Origin: Prochlorococcus marinus str. MIT 9515
GTDB taxonomy: Bacteria; Cyanobacteriota; Cyanobacteriia; PCC-6307; Cyanobiaceae
Length of the DNA: 64,000 nt
NCBI RefSeq assembly: GCF_000015665.1
Contig: NC_008817.1
Coordinates: 1,302,001 to 1,366,000, forward strand
Direction of reading: 5' to 3'
The position numbers and the translations under genes are program-made. Of this stretch, positions 20,158 through 30,740 are shown in pieces. The notes below the pieces were generated by a model. It worked only from the letters and a program-made list of their open reading frames with translations. It was not told the DNA's origin and did no database searches. How positions within the stretch are numbered: the first letter of the stretch is position 1; each line of letters begins with the position of its first letter.

Positions 20158-20568
20158 ATGTTTAATACTAAATCAAAGATGCAAGAACCAGTAACAATCT
20201 CACCATCATTTCAATTACCAATAATCCTTATAATTTTGAGTTTTATGCTCCTATTTCTAAATATTGGTTATTGGCCAACAATAGTATTTGCTTCGTTTAG
20301 CTTTTTTTTACTGCTTCAATCATTCACCTTAAGAATAAAAATTACGGATGAAGATTTCGTTGTTTTGCAACTAGGAAAAGAAATTAGGACATTTCCATTT
20401 AAAAATTGGATCTCTTGGAAATTCTTTTTCCCCATAATCCCTGGTATTTTTTACTTTAGAGAAAAGTCTAGTCCTCATTTATTACCTATACTATTTAATC
20501 CACAACAATTAAAAAGTGAACTTATAAAGAAAGTTGAATCTCTGGAAATTAAAAACCTTGAAAACTAA
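20158..20568 (+). CDS. DUF3119-like membrane protein
   Basis: From ATG at 20158 the protein has about 136 residues with two close membrane segments (about residues 18-55) followed by a cytoplasmic part that resembles a small PH-like domain (LRIKITDEDFVVLQLGKE). I believe it belongs to DUF3119, a cyanobacterial family often found after the MlaE-type permease, but this is from memory of the pattern. A TTG at 20146 would overlap the previous gene; ATG is preferred. Confidence 0.65.
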   Translation: MFNTKSKMQEPVTISPSFQLPIILIILSFMLLFLNIGYWPTIVFASFSFFLLLQSFTLRIKITDEDFVVLQLGKEIRTFPFKNWISWKFFFPIIPGIFYFREKSSPHLLPILFNPQQLKSELIKKVESLEIKNLEN

Positions 20569-20596
20569 ATTTTTGATTAAACACCATTTTATTTAA

Positions 20597-21607
20597 ATGA
20601 CTAATACCAAAGTTTCTAATAATAATCCTGAAAAGGAACCAATAATTAATAAATCGATTACAAAAACAAATGCTGATCCAAATATCAAAAATAAAACGAC
20701 TCAAAGTAGAAAGGTTGATTCGGTAAGCAAAAAAAGCAATAAATCTCTAGATGATATTTCTAATGAAATCTTTAGCGAGCTTATTTCAAAAAAAATCTCT
20801 TTACTTAGAGAAATAAAAGAGTTAGAAACAAAAAAAAATGAATTAGACAAAGAAATAGAATCAAATTTTAAGGGGCAATCAGATAATATAGCCAAAAGAG
20901 TAAAGGGATTCCAAGAATATTTAACCGGCTCTTTACAGAACCTCTCACAAAATGTTGAAAAACTGGAATTAGTATCACAACCGATAGTTGTTAAGCCTTC
21001 TCCTCTTGATGAGAAAAAAGAAGTTTCAAACAAAAATGAATTTATTAGTATTCCTGCTTTATCTGAAACATTTAAACCCGATGAAAAAATAATTAGAAAT
21101 TGTTTATCAACTTTTACTGAACAGCCTGATTTTTATTCAGAACCTTGGAAATTAAGACGAAGCCTTGATTCCTCAGATATAGAAGTAATGAACGATTGGT
21201 TCTTTAATATGGGTGGGAGAGGTTCATTAGAAAGTAGAGGTTCAAGACAAAAAAATGCTTTATTGTCTGCTGGATTAATAGCTATTCTTGGTGAATTATA
21301 TGGCGATCAGTTTCAGACTTTAATTTTAGCTTCTGAACCTGAAAGATTAGGAGAATGGAGAAGAATTTTACAAGATTCCTTGGGTCTTACAAGAGATGAT
21401 TTTGGACCTAATAGTGGCATTGTCCTTTTTGAGAGGTCTGAAGGCGTTATTGAAAGAGCTGATAGATTAGAGGCCAATGAGGAATTACCATTCATTATTG
21501 TCGATGCCGCTGAAACATCTGTAGAAATTCCAATTCTTCAATTTCCATTATGGCTTGCCTTTGAGGGCTCAAATGATGAAATATATGATGATCTAGAACT
21601 AAACTAA
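20597..21607 (+). CDS. DUF3086-family cyanobacterial protein
   Basis: The 336-residue protein has a disordered, Asn/Lys-rich N-terminus (about 1-60), a coiled-coil stretch of Lys and Glu (about 62-115), and a conserved C-terminal domain of about 170 residues (from about residue 165). The last includes [18 protein letters not shown] and [19 protein letters not shown]. This layout matches DUF3086, known from cyanobacteria, with no established function. It lies 5 bp ahead of plsY. Confidence 0.8.
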   Translation: MTNTKVSNNNPEKEPIINKSITKTNADPNIKNKTTQSRKVDSVSKKSNKSLDDISNEIFSELISKKISLLREIKELETKKNELDKEIESNFKGQSDNIAKRVKGFQEYLTGSLQNLSQNVEKLELVSQPIVVKPSPLDEKKEVSNKNEFISIPALSETFKPDEKIIRNCLSTFTEQPDFYSEPWKLRRSLDSSDIEVMNDWFFNMGGRGSLESRGSRQKNALLSAGLIAILGELYGDQFQTLILASEPERLGEWRRILQDSLGLTRDDFGPNSGIVLFERSEGVIERADRLEANEELPFIIVDAAETSVEIPILQFPLWLAFEGSNDEIYDDLELN

Positions 21608-21612
21608 AATCT

Positions 21613-22209
21613 ATGACAATTATTATTATCGTTCTCAGTTATTTTTTAGGATCAATTCCAACAGGATTTTTATTTGGAAAATTTCTAAAAAATATAGATT
21701 TAAGACTTATTGGGTCTGGATCTACAGGAGCAACTAATGTTTTAAGAAACGTGGGCAAATGGCCTGCTTTTTTCGTTTTTATTATTGATGTAGGCAAAGG
21801 TCTTCTTGCGGTGAAACTTTCTCAAAGTTATACAAATCAACACTTATTTGAAGTTTTGGCAGGAATTTCTGCTGTTTCCGGACATATATGGCCAATATGG
21901 TTAAAAGGAAAAGGTGGTAAGGCTGTAGCCACTGGATTAGGAATGTTTATCGCTCTTTCATGGAAGGTAGGATTTGCATCTTTGGGAATTTTTTTAATAA
22001 TTCTTTCAAAATCTAAGATAGTCTCTTTATCAAGTATTTTAGCTGCATTTTTTTTACCGCTTTTCATGTTTTTGGATATCGGAGTAACTAATCATCCTTA
22101 CTTCTTAATTAGTTTAGTTGTATCAATATTAGTTATTTTGAAGCATAGAACAAATATCAGACGTCTTATTAAAGGAGAAGAATCAAAGATTAATAGCCTT
22201 AATAAATAG
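21613..22209 (+). CDS. plsY: Acyl-phosphate:glycerol-3-phosphate acyltransferase
   Basis: PlsY makes lysophosphatidic acid from acyl-phosphate, starting phospholipid and glycolipid synthesis. The 198-residue membrane protein has the three conserved loops: [31 protein letters not shown] and [14 protein letters not shown]. Length and motifs are standard. Its 3' end overlaps the convergent pyrF by 11 bp. Confidence 0.96.
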   Translation: MTIIIIVLSYFLGSIPTGFLFGKFLKNIDLRLIGSGSTGATNVLRNVGKWPAFFVFIIDVGKGLLAVKLSQSYTNQHLFEVLAGISAVSGHIWPIWLKGKGGKAVATGLGMFIALSWKVGFASLGIFLIILSKSKIVSLSSILAAFFLPLFMFLDIGVTNHPYFLISLVVSILVILKHRTNIRRLIKGEESKINSLNK

Positions 22210-22918
22210 AATTACAGATATCTAAAAAAACCTTATTAGGATCTTTAGCTTTTGAAATAGCTCTTCCAATAACCAATCTAGAAGCTCCATTTTTTAACGC
22301 TTCATAGGGAGTCATTATTCTATTCTGATCATCTTTATTTTGAGTCTTAGTTCTTATACCAGGTGTAATCAACTCGAAATTATTTTTATAAATTGATCTC
22401 AATCTTTTTGCCTCCCATGGGGAACAAACGCATCCATCTAATCCTGCATCAAAACATAATTTTGCGAGCCTAACAACATTCTCTTCAATAGAGTTCTTCC
22501 TATCAAGATCATTTCTAAATTCTTCACTAGAGAAACTAGTTAAAACAGTTATACCTACAATATTGGGAGGATTCACACTAGCTAAATTTGCTCCATCTAA
22601 AGATGCATTTTTTGATGAGGTGAGTGCTTTATAACCTGAAGAAGCGTGAACAGATATAATATCAACTCCTAATTTGGAAACCTCATAACAAGCAGCCTCC
22701 ATAGTATTTGGAATATCGTGAAATTTAAGATCTAAAAAAATTTTTTTATTTAAATCTTTCAAAAATTTTATTACATTAGGGCCTTCCCTTGTAAACAGTT
22801 CTAATCCAACTTTTACCCATTTAATATTGGGACATCTCTCAAGAAATAATTTTGCTTCTTGAATATTTAATCCGTCAATAGCTAATATTATTTTATCTTC
22901 TAAATTAATTTTGTTCAT
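22199..22918 (-). CDS. pyrF: Orotidine 5'-phosphate decarboxylase
   Basis: PyrF makes UMP from OMP in pyrimidine synthesis. The 239-residue barrel has [10 protein letters not shown] with the catalytic Lys-Asp array near residues 62-71 and the phosphate-binding C-terminal segment LVIGRAIS. It is 6 bp downstream of tyrS on the same strand, so the two are probably co-transcribed. Confidence 0.96.
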   Translation of the reverse strand: MNKINLEDKIILAIDGLNIQEAKLFLERCPNIKWVKVGLELFTREGPNVIKFLKDLNKKIFLDLKFHDIPNTMEAACYEVSKLGVDIISVHASSGYKALTSSKNASLDGANLASVNPPNIVGITVLTSFSSEEFRNDLDRKNSIEENVVRLAKLCFDAGLDGCVCSPWEAKRLRSIYKNNFELITPGIRTKTQNKDDQNRIMTPYEALKNGASRLVIGRAISKAKDPNKVFLDICNSIY

Positions 22919-22924
22919 TTAAAA

Positions 22925-24163
22925 TCAATTCTCAAATCTTTTAATTATTTTTTTGCCAATTTGCAAAATTTTACCTTTTAAAGCTTCTTTCGAATCAAAA
23001 ACAAGGTCTGGATTTACTAATTTATTACTATCAATTTTCACACCACCACCTTTAATAGATCTTTTTGATTCACTGCTTGATTTAAATAAATTTAATGAGC
23101 TAAGCAAATAAAAAAGCTTTACAGGAAATACTATCTCTTTTAAAGAAATTATTGGAATATCTCCAACTTTTTCTTTAAGGCCTAGAAAAATTTTTTCACA
23201 ATTAGATTGTGCTTTTAATGCTTCTTTCTTCCCATGGTACAAAGATGTAACTTCCAAAGCCATAAGTCTTTGTAAATCTCGAGGATTGGTTTCTTTAATG
23301 AAACTTAAATCTAATTCTGTAAGCAATTCGAAATATGATGGAATAAGTTGATCAGGTACTTTTTCTAATTTTGAATACATAGATAGTGAATCCTCGCTCA
23401 AGCCAACAGTATTGAATTCTGATTTACTCATTTTTTTAATTCCATCTAAGCCAGTTAAAATCGGTAGCAATATTCCATATTGAGGTTCTTTTTTAAAGTG
23501 CCTTTGCAAATCCCTTCCTATGGCAATATTAAATTTCTGATCAGTTCCACCTAGTTCAATATCCGAATTCACGATCACTGAATCATAGCCTTGTAGTAAT
23601 GGGTATAGAAATTCATGTAATGCAATTGGGGTTTGATCGTTATATCTTTTATTAAATTCTTCCTTAGCAAGCATTTGGCTAACTGTAGATCTTCCCATTA
23701 GTTCAATAATTGAATTAAGGTCTAGATTTTTTAACCATTCGCTATTGTATCTAATTTCTATCCTATCTTCTGATTCAAAATCCAAAATAGATTTATCAGA
23801 AGATTTACCCATACCAAGTTGATTCAAATAAGTTTTTGAGTTTTCTTTAACCTCTTCTTCGGATAATTGAACTCTTGTTTTGTTTTTTCCTGTTGGATCT
23901 CCTATTTGTGCAGTAAAATCTCCAATTATTAGTACCGCTACATGACCATTATCTTGGAATGCTCTAAGTTTTCTGAATAAAATGCTATGACCAAGATGAA
24001 TATCAGTTCCAGTTGGATCAATACCAAGTTTTACTCTTAATTTTTTTTTATTTTTATTTGCCTCATCAATTTTATATGCAAGTGTTTGATCAAAGTTTTT
24101 GAGTGGGAATGATTCTTCTATTCCCCTCGTGAGCCATTTTGGCAATTCAAATTTATCTACCAT
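22925..24163 (-). CDS. tyrS: Tyrosyl-tRNA synthetase
   Basis: A class I synthetase of 412 residues. HLGHS matches the HIGH motif near residue 57 and KMSKS lies near residue 243. The C-terminus carries an S4-like RNA-binding domain ([14 protein letters not shown]). The order and length match the TyrZ-like bacterial form. It lies 21 bp downstream of the DUF1825 gene. Confidence 0.96.
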   Translation of the reverse strand: MVDKFELPKWLTRGIEESFPLKNFDQTLAYKIDEANKNKKKLRVKLGIDPTGTDIHLGHSILFRKLRAFQDNGHVAVLIIGDFTAQIGDPTGKNKTRVQLSEEEVKENSKTYLNQLGMGKSSDKSILDFESEDRIEIRYNSEWLKNLDLNSIIELMGRSTVSQMLAKEEFNKRYNDQTPIALHEFLYPLLQGYDSVIVNSDIELGGTDQKFNIAIGRDLQRHFKKEPQYGILLPILTGLDGIKKMSKSEFNTVGLSEDSLSMYSKLEKVPDQLIPSYFELLTELDLSFIKETNPRDLQRLMALEVTSLYHGKKEALKAQSNCEKIFLGLKEKVGDIPIISLKEIVFPVKLFYLLSSLNLFKSSSESKRSIKGGGVKIDSNKLVNPDLVFDSKEALKGKILQIGKKIIKRFEN

Positions 24164-24184
24164 GAAAATTTCAATTTTAGGAAG

Positions 24185-24508
24185 TTAAGAAGACTTATCA
24201 AGCTCTTCCTTCATTCTTATCAATGTTTTGTTCATTTGATCAAACATTTGATCAGGAGTAATACCAAATTGACTTAATTGTGTTTTTAATTGTTCTACAG
24301 TCATTTTAGCTTGAAAATCTTCTGATAATTCAAATCTTTTCATAAAAACTTTATAACGCTCCATAAGTGATTCCATTTTTTTTATAAACATTTTTTTTCC
24401 TTCTCTATCAAATTTTCCATAATCAGAACCAAGTTTCATCAGTTCTTGATAATCTGTAAAAAGCTTTTTAGCTTCTTCTTGAACTATATCTGACTCGAAA
24501 AAGCTCAT
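24185..24508 (-). CDS. DUF1825 protein
   Basis: A 107-residue, all-alpha, charged protein beginning MSFFESDIVQEEAKKLF, a pattern I recognise as DUF1825, a family restricted to cyanobacteria and relatives. No enzymatic motif is visible. It may be the first gene of a DUF1825-tyrS-pyrF transcript. Function unknown. Confidence 0.82.
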   Translation of the reverse strand: MSFFESDIVQEEAKKLFTDYQELMKLGSDYGKFDREGKKMFIKKMESLMERYKVFMKRFELSEDFQAKMTVEQLKTQLSQFGITPDQMFDQMNKTLIRMKEELDKSS

Positions 24509-24659
24509 TTTTTATTTTAATTTCATCAATAGTTTACTTCTATACCAAGATAACAAGAATCTTGTTGATTGATTATAAGATTAATAAAATTTTAGTTTAT
24601 AAATAATTCTATGTATAATTTTGATTCAGAATTAAAATTCTTAGACGCAATAAATAAAT

Positions 24660-25271
24660 TTGGAAAACTCTAATAACAAAAAAATTTCTAATCAAAATAA
24701 GCAATTTGAATTATTTAGTTCCTCAGTGGATACTTCAATCACTTTGCCTTTATCAAATATTCTCAAAGTCAAAAGTAAAACCCTAATGATCTGGCGAAAT
24801 AGAATTTATAAGTATCAATCAAAAATTGAGGAAGATAACCAAAATAATATTTCTCAACAGTCGGTCATACCCGATAATGAAAATATTGATCCTAAAAAAA
24901 TTTATCCATTCTCACTACAAGGATTATCCTTAAATTTTTGGAGAACAAATCAATCAGTGCACAATGGTCCAGCCATGTATTTTGTAATTGATAATATGAA
25001 AAATTCTCAAATAATTCTCTATATAGGGGAAACCAATTCAGCTAATAAAAGATGGAAGGGTGAGCATGACTGCAAAAATTACCTTAGTAACTATAAAGAA
25101 GCGCTAGCATATAACAATCTAACTAGTCAGTTAGATATACGTTTTTTTTTAGATGTTCCCAAAAATGCTAAATCAAGACGTAAATTAGAACAGAAACTAA
25201 TATATCTATGGATGCCGCCATTTAATAAGGAAACTAGAGATAGGTGGTCAACAACTTTTACAAACAACTAA
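24660..25271 (+). CDS. GIY-YIG-like nuclease domain protein
   Basis: The 203-residue protein has a low-complexity N-terminal half and a C-terminal GIY-YIG-like domain. The pattern is AMYFVID near 105-111, LYIGET near 120-125, conserved Arg131 and His136, and a Glu/Asn-containing end (RRKLEQKLIYLW...FNKET). All expected catalytic positions seem filled. GIY-YIG domains cleave nucleic acids, but this is not UvrC nor an obvious homing enzyme; the role is unknown. The start is TTG and lacks a strong ribosome site. It lies 23 bp ahead of pepA. Confidence 0.72.
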   Translation: MENSNNKKISNQNKQFELFSSSVDTSITLPLSNILKVKSKTLMIWRNRIYKYQSKIEEDNQNNISQQSVIPDNENIDPKKIYPFSLQGLSLNFWRTNQSVHNGPAMYFVIDNMKNSQIILYIGETNSANKRWKGEHDCKNYLSNYKEALAYNNLTSQLDIRFFLDVPKNAKSRRKLEQKLIYLWMPPFNKETRDRWSTTFTNN

Positions 25272-25294
25272 AAATTAATTAAATCTTTTTAAAA

Positions 25295-26782
25295 ATGCAA
25301 TTTTCAAATTTCCAACAAGATCTTAATACTTGGCAAGGTTCTATTTTAATATTTGGAATTGTTGAAGAGGATCTTAAGAGCCAATTAGAAAAAATTTCTT
25401 GCATTATTGATTCAAAGTTGTTATTGGAAAAAATTAATCAAAAAAAATTCATAGGAGAAAAGGGAAAGATCTTAAACTTCGATTTTTTTGATCAAAAATT
25501 ACAATCTCTGAAGATTATTGGTCTTGGTAAAGGAAAAAATATAAATATTAATGATATAAAAAATTTATTAGCAGACGTCATAAGAAAAAACGATGATAAA
25601 GATGAAAAAGTTAGTATCATGTTTCCTTGGAATTTAATAAATTCTCCAGAAGAAATTAGATCTTTGGGAGAATCAGCAAGATTATCAGCCTATAAAGATA
25701 ATCGATTTAATAGCAAAAAGGATGATAAAAAAGTTCTAAAGGAAATTGAATTTTTGAATTTAAATAAATTTGAAAATATAAACTTCAATGAGACAGAATA
25801 TATTTGTGAAGGTGTTGAGCTTGCAAGGAGGCTGGTGGCTGCCCCCCCAAATAGTCTTACTCCACTAGAAATGTCTAGACAAGCATCAATAATAGCTAAA
25901 GAACATGGTTTAGAAATTAAAATCCTCGATAGAAAAGAATGTGAAGATTTAGGAATGGGTGCATATTTAGCAGTAGCTAAAGGTTCTGATTTAGAACCTA
26001 AATTTATTCACTTAACTTTAAAGTCAAAAAGTCCCATAAAAGAAAAGATTGCATTAGTGGGAAAAGGTTTAACCTTTGACTCAGGAGGATACAACCTAAA
26101 AGTTGGAGCTTCTCAAATTGAAATGATGAAATATGATATGGGTGGTAGCGCGTCGGTTTTAGGAGCCGCCAAAGCACTCGGGGCTATAAAGCCAGACGGA
26201 TTAGAAATACATTTCATTGTGGCAGCTTGCGAGAATATGATCAATGGATCCGCTGTTCATCCAGGGGACGTAATAAAAGCTTCAAATGGCAAGACAATTG
26301 AGATTAACAATACTGATGCTGAGGGTAGGCTTACATTGGCCGATGCATTAACCTATGCCTCAAATTTAAAACCTGATTCAATAATTGATCTTGCTACTTT
26401 GACTGGAGCTATTGTTGTCGCATTAGGAAATGATGTAGCTGGTTTTTGGACCAACAACCATTTGATGGCAGAGGACTTAAAAATAGCATCATCCCAAGCT
26501 GGAGAAGCATTGTGGCAAATGCCTTTACAAAAATCTTATAAGGATGGTCTTAAGTCTCATATTGCCGACATGAAAAATACTGGGCCAAGGGCAGGCGGAT
26601 CAATAACTGCTGCATTATTTCTAGAAGAATTTTTTGATAACAAAATAAAATGGGCTCACATAGACATAGCTGGAACTTGTTGGACTGACAAAAGTAAAGG
26701 AATTAACCCCTTAGGAGCTACAGGATTCGGAGTTAAAACTTTAGTCCAATGGATTAAAAATAAACGTCAAGATAATAAATAA
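25295..26782 (+). CDS. pepA: Leucyl aminopeptidase
   Basis: An M17 metalloaminopeptidase of 495 residues that removes N-terminal residues from peptides. The C-terminal catalytic domain carries [14 protein letters not shown] with metal-binding Lys and Asp, and [14 protein letters not shown], the family signature. The N-terminal domain is less conserved, as usual. It ends exactly where the convergent msrA ends. Confidence 0.96.
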   Translation: MQFSNFQQDLNTWQGSILIFGIVEEDLKSQLEKISCIIDSKLLLEKINQKKFIGEKGKILNFDFFDQKLQSLKIIGLGKGKNININDIKNLLADVIRKNDDKDEKVSIMFPWNLINSPEEIRSLGESARLSAYKDNRFNSKKDDKKVLKEIEFLNLNKFENINFNETEYICEGVELARRLVAAPPNSLTPLEMSRQASIIAKEHGLEIKILDRKECEDLGMGAYLAVAKGSDLEPKFIHLTLKSKSPIKEKIALVGKGLTFDSGGYNLKVGASQIEMMKYDMGGSASVLGAAKALGAIKPDGLEIHFIVAACENMINGSAVHPGDVIKASNGKTIEINNTDAEGRLTLADALTYASNLKPDSIIDLATLTGAIVVALGNDVAGFWTNNHLMAEDLKIASSQAGEALWQMPLQKSYKDGLKSHIADMKNTGPRAGGSITAALFLEEFFDNKIKWAHIDIAGTCWTDKSKGINPLGATGFGVKTLVQWIKNKRQDNK

Positions 26783-27388
26783 TTATTCTTGAGACCAAGC
26801 ATTCATTGATCTAGCATTGTCTTTCCATATTTTATCTAATTTCTGATCTCTGCCACAAGAGAATCTATAGAACTTATATTTTAATTCATTCCTAATAGCA
26901 AAATCTTGATGATAATCCTCCGCTTCCCAAAACTGACTTTTTGGTTTTAGTTCAACATTAATTTGTTCTAATTTGACGCCTAATTCTTTTGAAGCAGAAA
27001 GGAGGGATTTACTTGCTTCATTCTTTTCATCTGAAGTTTCAAAAAAAATTACAGGTCTATAAGAGTTCCCTCTATCGCAAAATTGACCTTCTCCATCAAG
27101 TGGATCAATATTTCTTAGGTATATTCTGTATATTTCTGATAAAGCCACCTCTTCAGAGTCATAATCTACTAAAACAACTTCTTGGTGTCCATCATGATTT
27201 TCATAAGTAGGGTTTTGTAAATTCCCTCCGGAGTATCCACTAATAACTGAATTAACCCCTTTTAATGACTCTAAATCATGCTCTAAACACCAAAAACATC
27301 CTCCAGCGAGGGTTACTTCTTCAGCGAAAGTATTTATAGGATTTACTATTATTGAAAATACAATAATTAGTGAGAAAAAATAAGTCAT
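26783..27388 (-). CDS. msrA: Peptide methionine sulfoxide reductase MsrA with signal peptide
   Basis: MsrA reduces methionine-S-sulfoxide in proteins. The catalytic GGCFWC motif lies near residues 29-34, followed by GYSGG and the GHQEVV segment. A hydrophobic N-terminal stretch (about residues 3-21, ending TFAEE) looks like a signal peptide, so this copy may act in the periplasm or thylakoid lumen rather than the cytosol. The 201-residue length reflects this extension. It is 16 bp upstream of lpxB on the same strand. Confidence 0.92.
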   Translation of the reverse strand: MTYFFSLIIVFSIIVNPINTFAEEVTLAGGCFWCLEHDLESLKGVNSVISGYSGGNLQNPTYENHDGHQEVVLVDYDSEEVALSEIYRIYLRNIDPLDGEGQFCDRGNSYRPVIFFETSDEKNEASKSLLSASKELGVKLEQINVELKPKSQFWEAEDYHQDFAIRNELKYKFYRFSCGRDQKLDKIWKDNARSMNAWSQE

Positions 27389-27404
27389 TTTTCAATTATA
27401 AGCA

Positions 27405-28583
27405 TCAAATTAAAGAATTAATAATCTCTTCAGCAGCTCTTTTGGCCACACCTTGTTGTCCTAACTCTTTCTTTAATTGAGCATAACCTTTTAAGATTTT
27501 TGCTTTTTCTGATTTTTGATCTATAACCAGACAAGCTTTATCGTATATTTTTTTTACATCAAATTCTTTTTGAACGAATTCAGGAATAATTAACTTTTTA
27601 ACTAATAAATTTACTGGCGAAATAAATTTCACTTTGAAATTGAGAATCTTTTTTGCAATAAATGCTGTAACTCTACTCACTCTATATCCAACGATTTGAG
27701 GTATCCCATATAAAGCCAATTCCATATTTACCGTTCCTGATTTACATAAGGCTAATTTACTTAATGAATAAATATGAGTTTTAAATTTATCGATATCTTT
27801 TTGAGATACTACCTTTCCTTTAACTTTGTATTTATCTAAAGCTTGTTCGAATTTAGCATCAAAAACAGCTCTACACGATGGGATATAAACGATTAGATTT
27901 GGATATTTTTGTTGTAATTTTCTGGCTGCCTGCATAAAAACGGGTAGAACATATCTTAATTCTTGAGGTCTTGATGCTGGCATTAATAGTAAAATATTTT
28001 CATTTGCACGAAGTTCAAGAATTTTTCTAGATTCTTTTTTAGTAGGTAGTTTTTTTATAAGATCGATCATTGGATGTCCAATCCATAAAACATTACCGCC
28101 TCTTCTTTTATAAAAATTTGCTTCTTGTTTAAAAATTGCAAAAATTCTATCAGAAAAACTTATAAGATCCGTCGTCGAATTATTCCCAACTCGCCAAGCC
28201 CACTCTTGAGGAGCGATATAATAATAAATTGGGATTTTATTCTTCTCAATTTTTAATTGTCGTCCAATTTTAATATTAGGACCCATATAGTCAATTAATA
28301 TTAAGCAATTCGGGGAAAAGTTTTTAAGTGATTTATAAAATTTTTTTTGTATTTTTATTGTAGGAATGATGAGTGGCAAAGCCTCCCAAATACCAATAGC
28401 ACTTATTGAAGTAGTATCTTGTAAAATTTCTACACCCTCTTTTCTCATCCTTTCCCCACCCAAGCCATATATTTTTAAATTAACAGAACGTTTTTCAGCC
28501 TCATTAAATAATGCATTAGCTAATAAACTTCCATGTAAATCTCCTGAAACTTCTCCAGTACTTATGAATATCTTTTTATTCAT
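27405..28583 (-). CDS. lpxB: Lipid-A-disaccharide synthase
   Basis: LpxB joins UDP-diacylglucosamine and lipid X in lipid A assembly. The 392-residue GT19 protein has STGEVSGDLHGSLLA at the N-terminus, YYIAPQEWAWR in the middle, and CKSGTVNMELALYGIPQIVGYR in the C-terminal donor-binding half. It overlaps lpxA by 4 bp. The cluster shows that this cell makes a lipid A-type glycolipid. Confidence 0.96.
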   Translation of the reverse strand: MNKKIFISTGEVSGDLHGSLLANALFNEAEKRSVNLKIYGLGGERMRKEGVEILQDTTSISAIGIWEALPLIIPTIKIQKKFYKSLKNFSPNCLILIDYMGPNIKIGRQLKIEKNKIPIYYYIAPQEWAWRVGNNSTTDLISFSDRIFAIFKQEANFYKRRGGNVLWIGHPMIDLIKKLPTKKESRKILELRANENILLLMPASRPQELRYVLPVFMQAARKLQQKYPNLIVYIPSCRAVFDAKFEQALDKYKVKGKVVSQKDIDKFKTHIYSLSKLALCKSGTVNMELALYGIPQIVGYRVSRVTAFIAKKILNFKVKFISPVNLLVKKLIIPEFVQKEFDVKKIYDKACLVIDQKSEKAKILKGYAQLKKELGQQGVAKRAAEEIINSLI

Positions 28584-29434
28584 AAATTAACGGAAGGCAT
28601 TGGTCCTCTTCTTTGCTTTGATATTGAATCTTTTACAAATTCACAAAGTTTAGCAGAAGAAATATCTAATTTTCCTTTCATCGCCATACCCAATGAAATA
28701 GAAATTACATCATTAGACTTAAATAAAAGATTCCATGTATTTTGCAATAATTTCAAATCAAATTCTTCATTTTCCATCAGCCCACTCCTCTTAATTCCTA
28801 CTCTATTTAAACCTCTCAATCTACCAGGATGTCCTTCTGCCAAGCAAAAAGGAGGAACGTCTCTATCTACTCTTGTCATTCCTCCAATCATTGCGAGATA
28901 TCCCACATGTACAAATTGATGAATACCTAAACAACCTCCAATAATTGCATTATCTTCAATTTTTACATGACCAGCAACCTGGACACTATTTGATAAAACA
29001 ATCCCATTACCAAGTACGCAATTATGACCAATATGAGTGTATGCCATTAATAAATTATTATTCCCAATAATTGTTTTTTCTCCTTCGTCAGTTGCCTTAT
29101 TAATAGTTACGCACTCTCTAAATGTATTGTTATCTCCAATAATCACCTCCGTAGATGCACCTTGATATTTAAGGTCTTGGGGCTCAAGTCCTATAAAAAC
29201 ATTTGGAAAAACTTTATTATCTTTACCTATTTTGGTTTTCCCTTCAATTACAGCATTAGATCCTATTTTGGTGCCTGATTCTATTATTACGTTTGGTCCA
29301 ACGATAGCTCCACTAGCGATAGAAACTCCATCATGCAATTCTGCACTTGAATCGACAACTGCATTGGGGTGCACTCTCGCACCTCGAAAATCTGGATTTC
29401 GTTTGGTATTTTTAATCTCCATTTTATTAATCAA
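28580..29434 (-). CDS. lpxA: UDP-N-acetylglucosamine acyltransferase
   Basis: LpxA transfers a 3-hydroxyacyl chain to UDP-GlcNAc, the first step of lipid A synthesis. The 284-residue protein is mostly hexapeptide repeats forming a left-handed helix, with the catalytic His in [14 protein letters not shown] and the C-terminal helical region. The start may be Met1, overlapping fabZ by 8 bp, or Met5 (MEIKNTK), which does not overlap it. Confidence 0.96.
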   Translation of the reverse strand: MINKMEIKNTKRNPDFRGARVHPNAVVDSSAELHDGVSIASGAIVGPNVIIESGTKIGSNAVIEGKTKIGKDNKVFPNVFIGLEPQDLKYQGASTEVIIGDNNTFRECVTINKATDEGEKTIIGNNNLLMAYTHIGHNCVLGNGIVLSNSVQVAGHVKIEDNAIIGGCLGIHQFVHVGYLAMIGGMTRVDRDVPPFCLAEGHPGRLRGLNRVGIKRSGLMENEEFDLKLLQNTWNLLFKSNDVISISLGMAMKGKLDISSAKLCEFVKDSISKQRRGPMPSVNL

Positions 29435-29885
29435 CTAATGAAAACATCAATTCGCCTGAGCAAACTAATTTCCCATCAACATGTGCTTCACCTTTTACCT
29501 TCCCAAACCTTTGTCTTTTAATGCTTAATAACTCACAGGTAATCACTAATTGATCGCCAGGTAGCACCGGTCTTCTAAATTTGACATTATTAATTCCTGC
29601 AAAAACAAAGAGTCCTTTTGGGAGGTCGGGCATTTGAGTTACAATAATTCCTCCTACTTGAGCCATTGATTCAACAATAAGCACTCCTGGCATTAAAGGT
29701 CTTTCTGGGAAGTGACCTTGGAATTGAGGTTCATTTATAGTTACATTTTTCAATGCAACAGCTTTGTGTCCCGGAATATGTTCTATAACTCTATCTACCA
29801 GAGCGAAAGGGAATCTATGTGGCAAAAGACCAAGTATTTCCTCAGAAGATAGTTGATTATTTTCACTTAGTAATTGCTTGTCCAA
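29427..29885 (-). CDS. fabZ: 3-hydroxyacyl-ACP dehydratase FabZ
   Basis: FabZ dehydrates hydroxyacyl-ACP in fatty acid synthesis and competes with LpxA for the same substrate. The 152-residue hotdog-fold protein has [34 protein letters not shown] with the catalytic His/Glu pair. It lies between lpxC and lpxA, the usual clustering of lipid A and fatty acid steps. Confidence 0.96.
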   Translation of the reverse strand: MDKQLLSENNQLSSEEILGLLPHRFPFALVDRVIEHIPGHKAVALKNVTINEPQFQGHFPERPLMPGVLIVESMAQVGGIIVTQMPDLPKGLFVFAGINNVKFRRPVLPGDQLVITCELLSIKRQRFGKVKGEAHVDGKLVCSGELMFSLVD

Positions 29886-29903
29886 AACTTAAAAAAGATA
29901 AAA

Positions 29904-30740
29904 TTAATTTTTTAATGATGAGGCCAATAAAGCATTTAAAGAATGTGATCCCTTATATACTAAAATTTGTGCCTTTGGTAAGCCTACCAAAGCCAAGTCC
30001 CCAATAAGGTCTAAAATTTTATGTCTTATAGGTTCATTACTAAATCTTAATGGAGGATTAACCCATTTATCACCATCACAGACAAGAGCATTTTCTAAAC
30101 TCCCTCCTTTAATTAATCCAAGTTCACTTAACTCTTGAAATTGGTCCTTAAAACCAAATGTCCTAGCGGGAGCTATATTTTCAACAAAACATTTCGGACT
30201 CAAATCTATTACATAAGTTTGATTTCCAATTGCTTTATACGAAAAACTTATTGTTGAAATAATTGTAATTTTATTAGATGGAGTTAAAGCAATAACTGAA
30301 TTGTTTTTATTAAAAATGATCGATTTATTTATTTCTCTTATAAAGTTTGCTGGTTTAGGAACTTTTTTAATGCCAACTTCTTCAAAGGCCTTGACCCATT
30401 GAATTGCTGATCCATCTAGTAGTGGTATTTCTCTTCCATCAACTTCAATATGTATATAGCTCAATCCACAGCCTGCAAGTGAGGCTAATAAGTGCTCAAT
30501 AGTATATAAATTTCTACCTGCTAATTTGACTGCAGTACATAACATAGTACTTCCAATTAAATTTTGATCTAGCTTAAAAATCTCATCAGGATTATCTGCA
30601 AAGGAAACATAAAATCCCTCTTTTTCATAAGGGGAAATTTTAACTCTTGTCTTTTCTCCACTATGCAGTCCTATTCCCTCTTTAGTGATAACACCAGAGA
30701 GCGTATAACAGAAATCATAATTAGGAGGCCATGAAAACAC
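29904..30740 (-). CDS. lpxC: UDP-3-O-acyl-N-acetylglucosamine deacetylase
   Basis: LpxC removes the acetyl group, the committed step of lipid A synthesis. The 278-residue zinc enzyme has GIGLHSG near the N-terminus, TIEHLLASL with a zinc-binding His, PIRHKILDLIGDLAL with a zinc-binding His and Asp, and SHSLNALL at the end. The start is GTG, and its first base abuts the bamA stop codon, suggesting coupled translation. Confidence 0.95.
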   Translation of the reverse strand: MFSWPPNYDFCYTLSGVITKEGIGLHSGEKTRVKISPYEKEGFYVSFADNPDEIFKLDQNLIGSTMLCTAVKLAGRNLYTIEHLLASLAGCGLSYIHIEVDGREIPLLDGSAIQWVKAFEEVGIKKVPKPANFIREINKSIIFNKNNSVIALTPSNKITIISTISFSYKAIGNQTYVIDLSPKCFVENIAPARTFGFKDQFQELSELGLIKGGSLENALVCDGDKWVNPPLRFSNEPIRHKILDLIGDLALVGLPKAQILVYKGSHSLNALLASSLKN

